From positions 12,629,591 to 12,693,590 of the forward strand of contig OX326957.1 of assembly GCA_946800325.1 (NCBI GenBank): a stretch of DNA of 64,000 nucleotides. Reading direction: 5' to 3'. The translations under genes and the position numbers were made by a program. Source of the DNA: Luzula sylvatica. Its lineage: Eukaryota; Streptophyta; Magnoliopsida; Poales; Juncaceae. This document shows, in pieces, positions 46,623-58,200 of the stretch. Within the stretch, counting starts at the first letter, position 1. Each line of letters starts with the position of its first letter. Below the pieces are notes generated by a model. The model saw only the letters and a list, made by a program, of their open reading frames with translations, was not told the DNA's origin and searched no databases.

Positions 46623-46629
46623 GACTGGG

Positions 46630-49600
46630 TAAATATGCAAGGAAGACCCTACAGTTTAATATAATTTAATCTGATACCTCAAATTGTCCCCTCAAATAAG
46701 TAGGTAAACAATAAAATAATTATCCTATTTTTTTTTTTTTTGAAAGACAATGTAAATGTTTTAAGGAGCCAATATAACAAGGTTTCATGAATGAAATCTT
46801 CATATTTAGTGATTACTATTTTTATCGTGATATGCTGAGTTGATTCATGAACATTATTATAATTGATAGTTACCAAGTACGTATTAAATTTAGGGAAAAT
46901 ATTTTAGTAAAAAATATCAGTACCAATGGAAATTATTCAAAAAAAAAATACAAAAAAAAGTATATAGTGTTTGAATTTAAAATTACAATATATTTTCCCT
47001 TAATAGAATTATCAAAAAATATAATATTTATTATTTTCTATTTAATACAAGAAATGACAGTCGCAACAATAAACAATTAACAACACTGAAACCAAAAATT
47101 GTCATTTCTCCAAAATAAACACAGAAAATTATTTTTTTTAAAAAATCTTTCTAAAAAATCTTTATAAAAAAGTACAAGTACCAAATAAAAAATAAAAAAT
47201 AAAATTACATTTTGAAAAAAGAATAATCAGGATCTTCCACGTACACAAAAATCCACGTCGGATTTGCTCGGACCACGTGGATGCATGATACGAAGCGTTT
47301 GGACTATAGTGCGCATCTTAAGTGCTCATAGCAGAGAGTGTTTCCTTCTAAATAATCCACCCATTTCCCTTTTATTACCAAAGTACCACTCCATTACTCA
47401 CGGCATATGACCGTTCGTTACGAACTCCCAAGTCACCGTACAAATTACCATGTAGCGGGTCATTTACATAATAAAATGACTCGCGACAGGTTTAGAAGTA
47501 CAATATGTATATAGGGGATTTGAATTTAACCGCACGGAGGGATTAAAGATCACGCCGTATGTGCCGCCTCAATTCTCTCGTCGGTGGCAGTTTCGTTATT
47601 GAGTACAACTGGGTGGGGTATTTTGAAGTACTGGGCAGCGGTCACTGGACGTTATAAACTTCTCTCAGTAAATAAATAAATGTTCACTGGTTATTATAAC
47701 GTTGGATTTGTTGTTTCATGGGACCTATATTATTGTGTAAACTCGGTGTACGTAGACCGGAAATTAAATAAGTTTGGTTTAGTGGGTTGGTGCATGGGAC
47801 GGGTTTATTGAGCGTGATATATATTTGGCAATAATTGTAAAGATTGAAAGGGACATGATGAGCTTTTAAAAAAGGGTCAGAATTTCATGTGATTGCCTTT
47901 TTAGTTTTCAGATTCATTGTACAAATTAAATCATTTTGGCTGGTGGTGCTTTAATTCTAAAATTTCATTCTGGATGATTAAATTGTTTATATATGAAGAA
48001 TATTTTCAGTTATTTGGAATGTGAGTAGTTTTATCTCTGAAGAAAAACATTAATTCTCAAATGCTTTATGGTTTTTATAATTTGTTTTAGAGTTCTAAAA
48101 ATATTGTGATATTGTTAGGAATCGGTATCACAAACAAGCACAAAATAATAACACACAAACACAAAAATTTATGTGAAAACTCCGAATAAAAAAATTCACT
48201 GTCACGGACGCTCAAATTATTTCACTATACTTGAAAAAATAAATACAATTATTGATATTTATTTGAATAAATAAAACTCTAACATAGTTAAGTCATATCC
48301 AATACAAAATAAATAATTATGGTCTTAATTTTCATTCAATCACGCTAATAAAAATATATGAAAAAAATTTGTATCTATTTTTTTTTCAATTTCGTAATTT
48401 GTCCGGTCTTCGAAGTATTCATACCATAACAGGTATTAGGTAAAGTTCATGCGAGACGTGATTTTATTTTCACAAATATTCATTTTAGACCCAACTTTAC
48501 ATGAATTAAACTATACATCATGCTTAAAGTTCTCCGTTCTTGACTCGCAAGCACTAATCAAGATAGGGTGTCTAATATCATTGTTTTGTCGATTAACTCA
48601 TAATCCAGTTGGTTTAATGTGAGACACAAAATCATGCGTTACAAGAGGTTATGAGTTCAAGTTCTTGTGACATTCATGGATGAAACTCCCGAGATTTCTT
48701 CATTTATTCTAAAAAAAACCCATCAAAATCATTGATTATTTTATAATCATCTAAGTGTTTGTTATTTTCTATCTATTATATATGTACATAGAGAGAGATG
48801 CTAACATATTTAATTAAGTATAAACTATTTGATACTTAATACTTTTATATCATTGAATTTGTATTTTTTTTATAATTTACGATTATATTGGGCCAAGGTA
48901 AAAAAATAATTTATTTTATCAAACATCAATACGTATATTAATAATAACATTTGAAGTATAATATAATTTTATAAACATAATTTCAAAGTAATAATTTGAA
49001 GTATAATATAATTTTATAAACATACACAGAAATTATAGCGTTATGCCTCATGCAAGCAATTTCAAAGTAATAATAAGCAGGGATTTTGTTTTTATATGTG
49101 AAATTAATATATATCTGACAAAGTTTTTTTTACGAGTAAATTGTATATCAACTCTCATAATGTTGTCTATAGGAAATTTATTATTTAGTGATTAAATTAT
49201 ATATATTTATTGTTTACAAATTACATTTTATTAGTTGGCGAAACATTTTCTCAGAACAAATCGAAAGAACTACCGTAATTTCTTTTTAAAATTATAAAAC
49301 GAATTATTTATGATATAATCGTGTCAAACCAGGATGTTGTTTTATAATAAATACTCGCAATTGCTGTGGTCGCCAAATTTCTACGAGACCACATATGTTT
49401 TATTAGCAGAGGCCGTGTTTCTATGAAATCACGTATGTTTTATTGACAAACAATGAGTTGCGCACGCAGGTAAAGTGAAGATATGAAAACCCAATTTTTA
49501 TATCAATGTTTTTTTAAGAAAAACAGAACGACACTCTCGTGTTATAAATTGAAAAATAGACATGTTGATTTGCTCTAATATCTTAAATGATTTTTCTGAT

Positions 49601-49980
49601 AAAAATGTCTAAACAATATTGTATTGTGCTTTCACAATGCCAACAATGTTAAAAGAAAACAAAACATATGTCCTTAAAAGGAAGTTTTTCTTGATAGAAT
49701 CATTGATTATGCATGATGCATGAAGGTTTTACCTACGGTTTGTTAAAAAAAAAAAAAAAGGTTTTTCTTGATAATATTCTTGTCGTGAGTAGAATAATTC
49801 ATGATGCATGAAGGTTTTGCTTAGTAGTACTTTTGTCGTGAGTAGAATGGTTCCTAATGCATAAATGAACATGATATTTTATAAAAAAAATGAGAGTTAT
49901 TCGTGATATTATTTATTGGGAAATTATACCAAACTCCTGAGTTTCCCATCACATATTTTATATTACTAATTAATAATTAA
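46630..49980. other. 3.3 kb intergenic region without a recognised gene
   Basis: AT-rich with no long frame. 47200-47660 is less AT-rich and contains paired CCACGTGG-like and CCACGTCGG words near 47235-47280; it may be regulatory or a worn element. 48960-49080 contains a repeated TTTGAAGTATAATATAATTT, and 49700-49860 contains three copies of ATGATGCATGAAGGTTTT-like sequence. Confidence 0.4.
48588..48725 (+). mobile_element. possible SINE
   Basis: CAGTTGGTTTAATGTGAGAC is A-box-like, GTTATGAGTTCAAGTTC is B-box-like, and an A-run follows at 48712-48719. The flanking ATCATTG (about 48577 and 48734) is only a weak target duplication. Confidence 0.4.
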
Positions 49981-50993
49981 TTAGGAAAATACTCGCGCTA
50001 CGCGACGAGTGTGTGCATTATATTTTTCATTGTAATACAAATTATTTGAACTTATTAATCTATGATAATATTGATAATATCATTATAAAATAAAAATATT
50101 TGAAATCATTAATCTATGATTATTCATATGTTTTGTAATTATTTTACATTATGATGACTAATATCTCATTTTTTGAATTAAATAATAACACTTAAATTAG
50201 TGTCACTATATAATAATATATGAGATGCAATGCAATTCTACGTAAAACTAAAACGACAAATATTATATAATTGTTCACAACATTTTATACAATACCAAAT
50301 AAAAATATTGAATCATACGGCATATGTACACATCATTAATTATATAGTAATAATAAATTTTTATTTATTCAAACTGCAATGACAATTAGAAATAATATCA
50401 CTTAATAGCGGAAGTAAACTAATAAATAATAACAAAATTTAATTTAGAATAAACATAAATAGAAATTATTTTATATCATATGATATTTTTCAATTTTTGT
50501 TTTTAACAATATTATTTGACAAGTGTTTATAACTTTAAGAAGTTATTCAATTCTATTAGTTTTTTTATTTTTTATTTTTCAATTTGTTTTTTCAATACAA
50601 ATCTAATATACTTAGTTTTATATGGGATTTTTATAGTTATAATTTTTTTAAAATAAATAATAATACTTAAAATTCTATTATGTAAATATAATTGTTAAAA
50701 TTCTATTATGTAAAAATGTATTTTTTTGCATTGCATTTTCTTACTTAATATATTTACAAATTTAAATTATGAAAAACAATGTGTATGAATTATGCTAATA
50801 TGGATGTCAAAATAAAAAAATAAAAAAAATGAAATTTTTTGATGAATTTTTTAAATGAAAATTTAAAAAATAATACTAATATATGTTGCATGTTTTATAA
50901 TAGTACATATTAAGTTATTAGTATTTTATATATAAAATTTTCGTCTTCCATTGAATTCACATTTGATAATGTAATATTATATGTACTACAATA
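49981..50993 (-). mobile_element. putative Helitron, minus strand (CTAA terminus)
   Basis: On minus, the pairable sequence ACTCGTCGCGTAGCGCGAGT (49991-50010) is followed by a T-rich spacer and CTAA (49981-49984), then T. Only the 3' signature supports the call; the 5' end is set arbitrarily at the next element. Confidence 0.45.
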
Positions 50994-51640
50994 CTAGGAG
51001 ATTACCCGCGTTTCGCGGCAGATTTGTTTGGTTATACATATAATATTTAGTTGTGATTTTTTTAGAATAAACATAACACTTCGTGAAAAAAAAAATCGTA
51101 ATAGTTAAAGAAGTTCGATCATAACAAAATTATTGTACTATTTTGAATTTGACACAATACAAAATATTTATTTAGTATTCTAATACGACATAAAAAAATG
51201 TTACTATAAGATTAAATAACATGCATGAACATAAATAAAAAATAAAATCATATGATAATTTTTAATTTATATATCTAAAAATAAGAATAATAACATTTTA
51301 AAAGTTGAGAAAATTATTTGTGTCCGGTAAAAATTTATCTTTCATTTTTATTAAGTTTTTAAAAGATTAACATGATGTTTTTTTAATAAAAGTAAAAATA
51401 TAATATACTTAATAGTATTTACAATTTTTTAAATTATAGTTTTAAAAAAACTACTAATTGGACTTAGTATTTACAATTTATATAGAATATTATTATATAC
51501 ACGAAATATAATATTATAATAATATAACAATTTATTTAATAATATGTTATTTTATTATTATACAATTACTATGTTGTATAATTATTAATATATTATTATT
51601 ATATCCATATAATAATAATAATATGGATATAATAATTATT
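50994..51640 (-). mobile_element. putative Helitron, minus strand (CTAG terminus)
   Basis: On minus, CCGCGAAACGCGG (hairpin at 51003-51018) is followed by a spacer and CTAG (50994-50997), then T. The 5' boundary is unknown and the right coordinate is only a guess at the end of the AT-rich stretch. Confidence 0.4.
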
Positions 51641-51720
51641 GTTTAGATTTTAGGGTTTCGTTTGTTAGTTATTGTTTAGTCTAATTGTCTTGGTTGTGAT
51701 GGTGGTTGAGGTCGTTAATT

Positions 51721-52006
51721 AACTATGTGGTGTGTGATTGTTCTTGAAGTATTCTCTGATTCTGAATTTGATGAGATAAATATTGAAATTTGCTAATTTT
51801 CGTTTTTAATTGATTTTCCAGCTTTGATTAGCATAGCTTATTGTTTTTGTTATATTTTCTTTTATAAATAACTCAAGAATCTCGTCGGTAATTTTGGAAT
51901 TCAAGAAATTTTAAGGCATTTGGGTACAAATTAAATTCAATTTTAAACAATCTGGAAAATCACACACCACATAGTTATTTATCTCATAACTATGTGGTGT
52001 CTGATT
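51721..52006. repeat. inverted repeat of 19 bp plus a third direct copy
   Basis: AACTATGTGGTGTGTGATT at 51721-51739 and its exact reverse complement at 51958-51976 enclose 218 bases. A third near-copy with one mismatch follows in direct orientation at 51988-52006. This may be a small foldback element; no target duplication was identified. Confidence 0.7.
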
Positions 52007-52113
52007 CTTTGTTTAAATTTAAATTCTAAATATTCACAAATTTAATTATTAAACATTACTGAATTAGTTTTACAAGCATGTTCCTTTTCCATATCTAATC
52101 TATTAATGCATCT

Positions 52114-52461
52114 TCAAATCATCAACTTCGACCATCTTTGATCACGTGGTACAAATTCGATAAAATCATCAACCTCGACCCATCTTCGATCACTTGCGTA
52201 CAAATTTGATAAAAGCACGTAACAGTCATCTTCAGGTTCTAATTGAATAAGTTTTTTTGCAGCTTTTTCTCCAATATCAACATTTTTATGGGTATGATTG
52301 CAAGATGGCAGATTTCGCCAAATTAGACTGTTAGGTTTCACAGACATTTGTTCGATAAATTTTTCCGCTTCGTTAAATCTCCCAACTCTTCCTAATAAAT
52401 CAACTATCTGAGCTAGACGGGTTTTGTTGTTTATTGTTTCCAAAAAAACTATAGTTTTCAT
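52114..52461 (-). pseudogene. PPR protein C-terminal fragment (E-motif region)
   Basis: 115 residues match the end of a plant PLS-class pentatricopeptide-repeat protein: IVDLLGRVGRFNEAEKFIEQ, then KPNSLIWRNL, GEKAAKKLIQLEPEDDCYVL and LSNLYASDRRW. Full proteins have many PPR motifs before this region and usually function in organelle RNA editing or processing; here all are missing. The end is altered by a tandem duplication (52120-52166 and 52167-52216) that repeats about 48 bases. A relic. Confidence 0.8.
52120..52216. repeat. 48-bp tandem duplication at the PPR fragment end
   Basis: CATCAACTTCGACCATC... at 52120 and CATCAACCTCGACCCATC... at 52167 are neighbouring copies with about six differences. 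Confidence 0.8.
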
Positions 52462-52854
52462 TAGAAATAATTGTTCAAAGTTGCCAATTAATTTGATAGA
52501 TCCAATTGTACAATTTCCATTTTTAATAAAAATTAAATACGGGTCTGTGTATTAGCATGGCGTGTTCAGCATATTTTATCTGGTGTTCATTTTGTGCTCA
52601 TATATCCCCATAATTTTATTTGAGTTCAAGTATTTTTAGCATTCCACTCGTTGAAATAAACCTAATTACAAAAACGCAAGGAAAATTAAACAATAATGTA
52701 AATCAAGAGATCTCTAAATTGACAATTTATTTCAAAAGCTGTTGCTTAATAAAGCAAACATTACAAAATCTGAACTATCAGAACAAAATTAAATGAAAGA
52801 GCAACAATAATAAATTGACAAAATAAAAAAATCCTAATCCCTAAGAGTCATCCT
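52462..52854. other. intergenic DNA
   Basis: No feature seen; it includes the probable 3' untranslated region of the minus-strand gene ending at 52855. Confidence 0.4.
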
Positions 52855-53688
52855 CTACTCCATGGTGCTCGGGACTCGAAAGCAACTGCATCTTACGATT
52901 TTCTTGAAACGCGCGGCCCATCTTCTTCTGAATCCCGGCTTTCGGCTACGTGTATTAGTGGTAATACCGAGTTCCTCTTCCTCGTTATTAACTTCTGGAA
53001 TGGGCTCGAGTACTTCCCTCTCCATGCTAAAGCGTCTCGTACGTGATGGAGAAGATACTGGCAGCAGGAGGAATTCTGCCGGTGGCGGTGGTGGAGGGAC
53101 GAGGAAGAAATCGCGGTTGGGCGAGTCCGGAGAGACCAGTGGGTCGTCGGGTTCTTCGTGCGCAATTGCCAGCTCTTCGTCGGCCATGGTCGGCACGTCA
53201 AGAGCGGTTTGTTCGCCAGTCGCAGTCGTCATTCCAAAGGGCGTTTGCATGTCAGCTAGGGTTGACTGGTCAACGCCAGCCACGTGCTCCTCAGACATGG
53301 CCTGCTCCTCAACCGTCGCTTGATTGTCCATTAGCTCTCTTGCCGTGATCGGCTCGTCGGTGTTAGCCTGTTGGCCACCTACGTCCGCCTCGGCAAGAGC
53401 GGTTTGCTCGTCGGCGTTGGCCTGGTATCGCTGGTAAGCAATGGACGGCTTGTTAAGCCTAATGGCAATGGCCCGTCCATGCGGCTCATTTGCACTGATA
53501 GAACTTATTAGCTGACTAGTTGCAATTGATAAGGCGAGTTGACGTGTTACGAATGCGATGATCTCGCAAAGAAGGCCGAATAAAAGTCCTACAAACGTTA
53601 TGAACGAGAAGAGCTTGCAAAGAAGGCCGAATAAAAGTGCAAGAAACGTAGGGAGAAGGAAAAGTTCGAAGAAGTTGGAGAATGCCAT
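52855..53688 (-). CDS. membrane-anchored protein of unknown function, single exon
   Basis: An uninterrupted frame of 277 residues. Residues 1-50 are strongly hydrophobic and contain an internal duplication (LLFGLLCKLFSFI, then LLFGLLCEIIAFV), matching a DNA repeat of GCAAAGAAGGCCGAATAAAAG at 53567 and 53617; one hairpin or two short membrane passes are possible. The middle (about 95-180) is acidic and rich in A, T, E and Q, without a domain I recognise. A PPPPPP run follows near 205. The C-terminus is basic with cysteines (RRRWAARFKKIVRCSCF). Base composition is clearly higher in GC than its surroundings and codon structure looks real, so I take it as a gene. No function can be assigned. The ATG at 53688 is the first in frame. 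Confidence 0.65.
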   Translation of the reverse strand: MAFSNFFELFLLPTFLALLFGLLCKLFSFITFVGLLFGLLCEIIAFVTRQLALSIATSQLISSISANEPHGRAIAIRLNKPSIAYQRYQANADEQTALAEADVGGQQANTDEPITARELMDNQATVEEQAMSEEHVAGVDQSTLADMQTPFGMTTATGEQTALDVPTMADEELAIAHEEPDDPLVSPDSPNRDFFLVPPPPPPAEFLLLPVSSPSRTRRFSMEREVLEPIPEVNNEEEELGITTNTRSRKPGFRRRWAARFKKIVRCSCFRVPSTME

Positions 53689-54177
53689 TATTAACTGAAT
53701 GATTTTGCTGTTTTGCGAGTTAGAAGAGTTTTATCAGGAGGATATTTGTAGATCAACGATGACCGGGTGTGAGCAAGTATTTTTAGAAAAAAATCAAAGT
53801 TGATCTGTCGTGCATCTATCTGTTAATTATAGAATTTTCTTCGTTTATAATTATTTGTTATTTTTAGTTACAATGTTTTCGACGAAAGATCGGTATTAGT
53901 TAAGACATCAAAGGAATATACAAGTAAAACAAGAGAACAATTTCATATTTTTGGAGGGGAATATACAAGTAAAAAAATCAAAGTTGATCTGTGATGGAAA
54001 ATCTCAGGGCGCAATAGGTTGTTTCTGACTTATTTTACAGAGAACAATTTCATATTTTGGGAGGGGACTAACAAAAAGTAATGTAACAATGTTAGATTGT
54101 TTGTTTTGCTTTTGTTGGACATGAGTAAAATTAGATCTAAGAATATGAGTTTTTATTTAATAAAAAAAGAATATGAC
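53689..54177. other. intergenic DNA with shuffled short repeats
   Basis: AAAAAATCAAAGTTGATCTGT occurs at about 53791 and 53977, AATATACAAGTAAAA at about 53916 and 53960, and GAGAACAATTTCATATTTT at about 53934 and 54041. These are small local duplications; no gene. Confidence 0.5.
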
Positions 54178-54315
54178 ATTTCTCTTTTATGGGCTATTTG
54201 TGTCTTGTTTATTTTTCAAAAATTTACTTTTGCCGAGACTCGAACTCCTAAATATTTCTAAATTCTTGGAGACTCGAATGAATACCTAACTATTCGAGCT
54301 AGCAAAATTTCGGTT
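54178..54315 (-). mobile_element. tRNA-derived SINE
   Basis: A 138-bp insert between perfect 11-bp duplications AAGAATATGAC (54167-54177 and 54316-54326). On minus it has an A-box-like TAGCTCGAATAGTTAGG and a B box, AGTTCGAGTCTCGG, then an A-rich 3' part. Confidence 0.75.
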
Positions 54316-54487
54316 AAGAATATGACTGTTTTCTTTTTGTTCAGGTAAACAGCAAATTTTACTTTACTAATTTATACAAGGAACATTTGTATATGTCAAA
54401 ATGTTTTAGAAATAAAAATTAATTTAGACATGCTTAAAGTAGCCATGATATATATAAAACATCTACTTTCAAAACTTATCATCTAGA

Positions 54488-54972
54488 TAGGAATGTCAAT
54501 GGATTGGGTAAAATTCAAATTCGCGGATATTCGACCAAAACAGAACGGATAATATCCGAAAAAATACCCACAGATCGAATACTATCTGAAAAATACACGT
54601 TCCGGATTCGGATCCGAAAAAGTACTCGAATCCGAACCTGAACCCGAAAAATAGTCAATAATACGAATATTTTGGATTGTTTATGAATTAATTAGTTATA
54701 ATATTTGGATTTTTAATGTATTTATATATGTTGGCTGTTTTATGTATTTAAAATTGTTGCTGATTTTAAGTATTTGTATAATACTTTTATAAATATTTTT
54801 TATTTCTTATTTCTTATTTGAGAATATTCATTATATGGCATCTGCAGATTCAGATTCGGATATGATTTTTTCTTTGTAGGTATTCTTGGTTCGAACTCGG
54901 ACAATACATGAGAGTTCAGATTCGGGTACGGAGTGGCTTATCCGAACCCGCTCCGTTCCGTTGACATCCTAG
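54488..54972. mobile_element. hAT-like MITE, diverged
   Basis: The ends are TAGGAATGTCAATGG on the left and TAGGATGTCAACGG read from the right, the same terminus type as the element at 41868. The body is rich in ATCCGAA and TCGGATTCGG words. No target duplication is recognisable. Confidence 0.6.
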
Positions 54973-54984
54973 GCCGTTAAATAC

Positions 54985-55249
54985 AATATCCTTATTGGCC
55001 CAATAAACATATAAGCCCTAAAATTAGAGAGCGAGCAATAAATATAGGTATTTATCTAATTATTATAATTATAATTTCTTCAGAGAATTTCCCGTGAAAA
55101 AAAGAAGAATAAAGGGCTAAAAAATAAGAAAAGAAAAAAGACAAGTCTTTATCGATTCAGTTAGCTGGGAAACCCTAGAGGATAGAGCGAGAAACGAAAA
55201 TTTTAGCTGAGATTTGCCCGTTGAATGCTTGAGCTGAGGAGATTTTACG
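54985..55249 (+). promoter_or_regulatory. promoter and leader region of NOT3
   Basis: AATAAATATAGG at about 55036-55047 is TATA-like. GGCCCAATAAACATATAAGCCC (54997-55018) contains GGCCCA and AAGCCC words that resemble plant site II/TCP-type elements often found before housekeeping genes. No intron is visible before the ATG. Confidence 0.4.
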
Positions 55250-58200
55250 ATGGGAGCCAGTCGGAAGTTGCAAGGCGAGATCGATCGAGTCCTCAAGAAG
55301 GTCCAGGAAGGAGTCGATGTGTTCGATAGTATCTGGAACAAGGTATTATTTGTTTTGAAGTTCATTTTCGATTCATTTTTACGTGTTTTTTGGTGATTTT
55401 TTTGTGTTTTTTTTGGGATTTTTTGGATGAATCAGGTGTACGATACTGAGAATGCCAACCAGAAGGAGAAATTCGAGGCAGATTTGAAAAAGGAGATTAA
55501 GAAATTGCAGAGATACAGAGATCAGATCAAGACATGGATCCAATCGAGCGAGATAAAGGATAAAAAGGTAAATAATGAGCTCAAATTTGTGATTTACTTG
55601 CATTTAAGCTTTCAATTTGTGAATTTGGTAGCTGTGTTTGTAAAAGAAATGTGCTTGATTCATACTAATAAATCTTAAACAGGCTTTAATGGATGCACGG
55701 AAGCAAATTGAGCGAGAAATGGAGAGATTTAAAGTCTGTGAAAAAGAAACAAAAACGAAAGCCTTTTCCAAAGAAGGCTTAGGCCAGCAACCTAAAACCG
55801 TAATTCTCATCTCTTTTCTCCATGTCAAATTCAATTTCAAACCTAAACTTCGATTCAAATCTTCTTTCTTTAATTTTGTCAGGATCCAAGAGAAAAGGCC
55901 AAATCAGAAACACGCGATTGGTTGAACACTACGGTATGCAAATAAATCCATCTATTCTCTCTTAATTTTAATTTCTTAACGAAGTAATTTCATTTTTTAT
56001 TAGGTGAGCGATTTGGAGACCCAAATCGAGAGTTTCGAAGCAGAGGTTGAAGGTCTTACTATCAAGAAAGGAAAAGCCAAACCGCCTCGATTGGTGCGCT
56101 AAAAAAACCCCTCTTTTTAATTTAGTTTTTTTTTATATTTTAAATTTTGTAGGTACATCTAGAGCTATCAATAACAAGGCACAAGGCTCATATAAAGAAA
56201 CTCGAATCGATCTTGAGACTTTTGGATAACGACGAATTGAGTCCCGAACAAGTCAATGATGTCAGAGACTTTCTAGAAGACTACGTTGAACGAAACCAGG
56301 TCCATTCATCGTTACTATTATTCTTTCAATTTATTAATTATATATTTAATTATTTATGATAATTTGGTGATAAAACAGGATGATTTTGACGAGTTTAGTG
56401 ACGTGGAAGATTTATACACTGCCCTCCCCATGGAGACAGTTGAAGCCATTGAAGACTTGGTTTCTTCTCTCGGCCCCTCTAATCTTGCCAAGGTTCGTAT
56501 AAAAATCCAAAATATCATGTTTACCCTTCGAAAATTAAAAAATATCATATTTGCCCTCTCATAATTTTTTAAATATTATTTCTAGGGTGCTGTGCCTGTC
56601 CCTGCAGCGAAGAGTACTACTGCTACTTCTTCAGTGCAGGTAAATTAATTTCTCGTATATATTTAATTAAATTATTAATTAATCAATTTTATATACAGGT
56701 CACAATTCCACCTGTTTCGCAAGAGCAAGGAGAAGAAGTGGTTCCGCAAGAAATCGCATCCTCTCCGGTGCGAACCCCATCTGCGAAAACTGGACAACCA
56801 TCCTCTCCAGTTCCCTCACCCTCTCCAGTCGCAACCAACCCTTCCCCTCGCGGACCCGCTACTTCCGTCCCTGCGTTCTCCCGTACCAACCCCGAACCTG
56901 CATCTGGTACAACTCCTCCTGTATCTGTACCTGTATCCGTCCCCGTACCGGTCAAAGAGGATGAGGTCAGCAACGTACCGGTACCGAACCGTGTCAAACA
57001 GGCCCCGCCTGGTATGACTCCATCTCCCGTAACTGTTTTGGGCCCTGCAAGTCCTCTCCCTGTAAAAACCGTGCCGACCAGCGAAGGAAACGGTACCGGT
57101 ACTGGTACCAGTACGCAGCCCTTAGGGTCTCCAATGGGGAAACAACAACAAAGCGGGGCAGGAACTGATTCGGCGGGATCTGGTGCGACAGATGGTGCAC
57201 CTGTCAGTATGAGAATGCCACCTGTCACCTCGGGGCCTCAGACGTGGCGGCCTCAGATGATGCCACCTGTCACCTTCCCTCAAAGCGAAAATGTGGCAAG
57301 GACGAGGGCGGAGATAGCGCCGGATCAGAGAGAACAGTACGTGCAAAGACTCCAACAAGTTCAACAAGCCAAACAACAGCAGCAGCAGCAACAACAACAA
57401 GTTGCCAGCATGGCGCCACCTGTCTCTTCTTCGACTAATCAGAAATCACCCATTGCGTTGCCTCCTATTTCTCAGACCCAACACAATCTTCTCATGCAAC
57501 AGGTCTCATTCATTCTCCCTCTCTCTGTCTCTGTCTCTCTCTCTCCTCTTTTTCGTGATGAAGGTGAATTATCTATTTTTTGTTTCTTTTGTTTGATTGG
57601 TGAAACAGGCTAAGTTTTTTCAAGGATTATTTATTCGGCCGGTACGTTCTTTGTACCATGGCCGATTTAGTAACCAACAAGAATGGATCAGATTTTTTAT
57701 TTAATTACACGAAAATAAGAGGAGAATTATTAATAAAACCCTAAATTAGTGATGTGTTTATTTTACAGCTTGGTTCTCAGAGCTCTCCAAATCAGGCTTC
57801 TAAAACAAGACAAGGAGTTACGCTTCAGGCTCCACCAGGTATTTTATGTCATTTTTTTATTTAAAATAATTAAATTACTAATTTATTTCTTTTATTTTTG
57901 CGATATTTTATAAATTCAGAAAATTCGCATTCTAAGACTGACGAGCAGGCAGCACAACAACAGACTAATAATACAGAAGATATTAGTCCCAAATCCATTG
58001 CAAATTCAGATGATTTGAAGTCGCCTCGTCCAGTAAGTCCCATTCCTCTCCCTTTCCTTCAAACTGGACCCTCAAGTTCCAAAATCCCAACAAAAACCCT
58101 TCATTTTTTTTACAGGGTAGCAGCAGCATGACTGAAGGAGGAACAGGACAAACATTGTCAGACTTAACGCCAGGTCAGCAAATACAATTGCAAGCAACCA

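Noticed and set aside
56689..57228. 179-residue minus-strand open frame
   Set aside because: Antisense of the large NOT3 exon; its codon bias mirrors the real gene.
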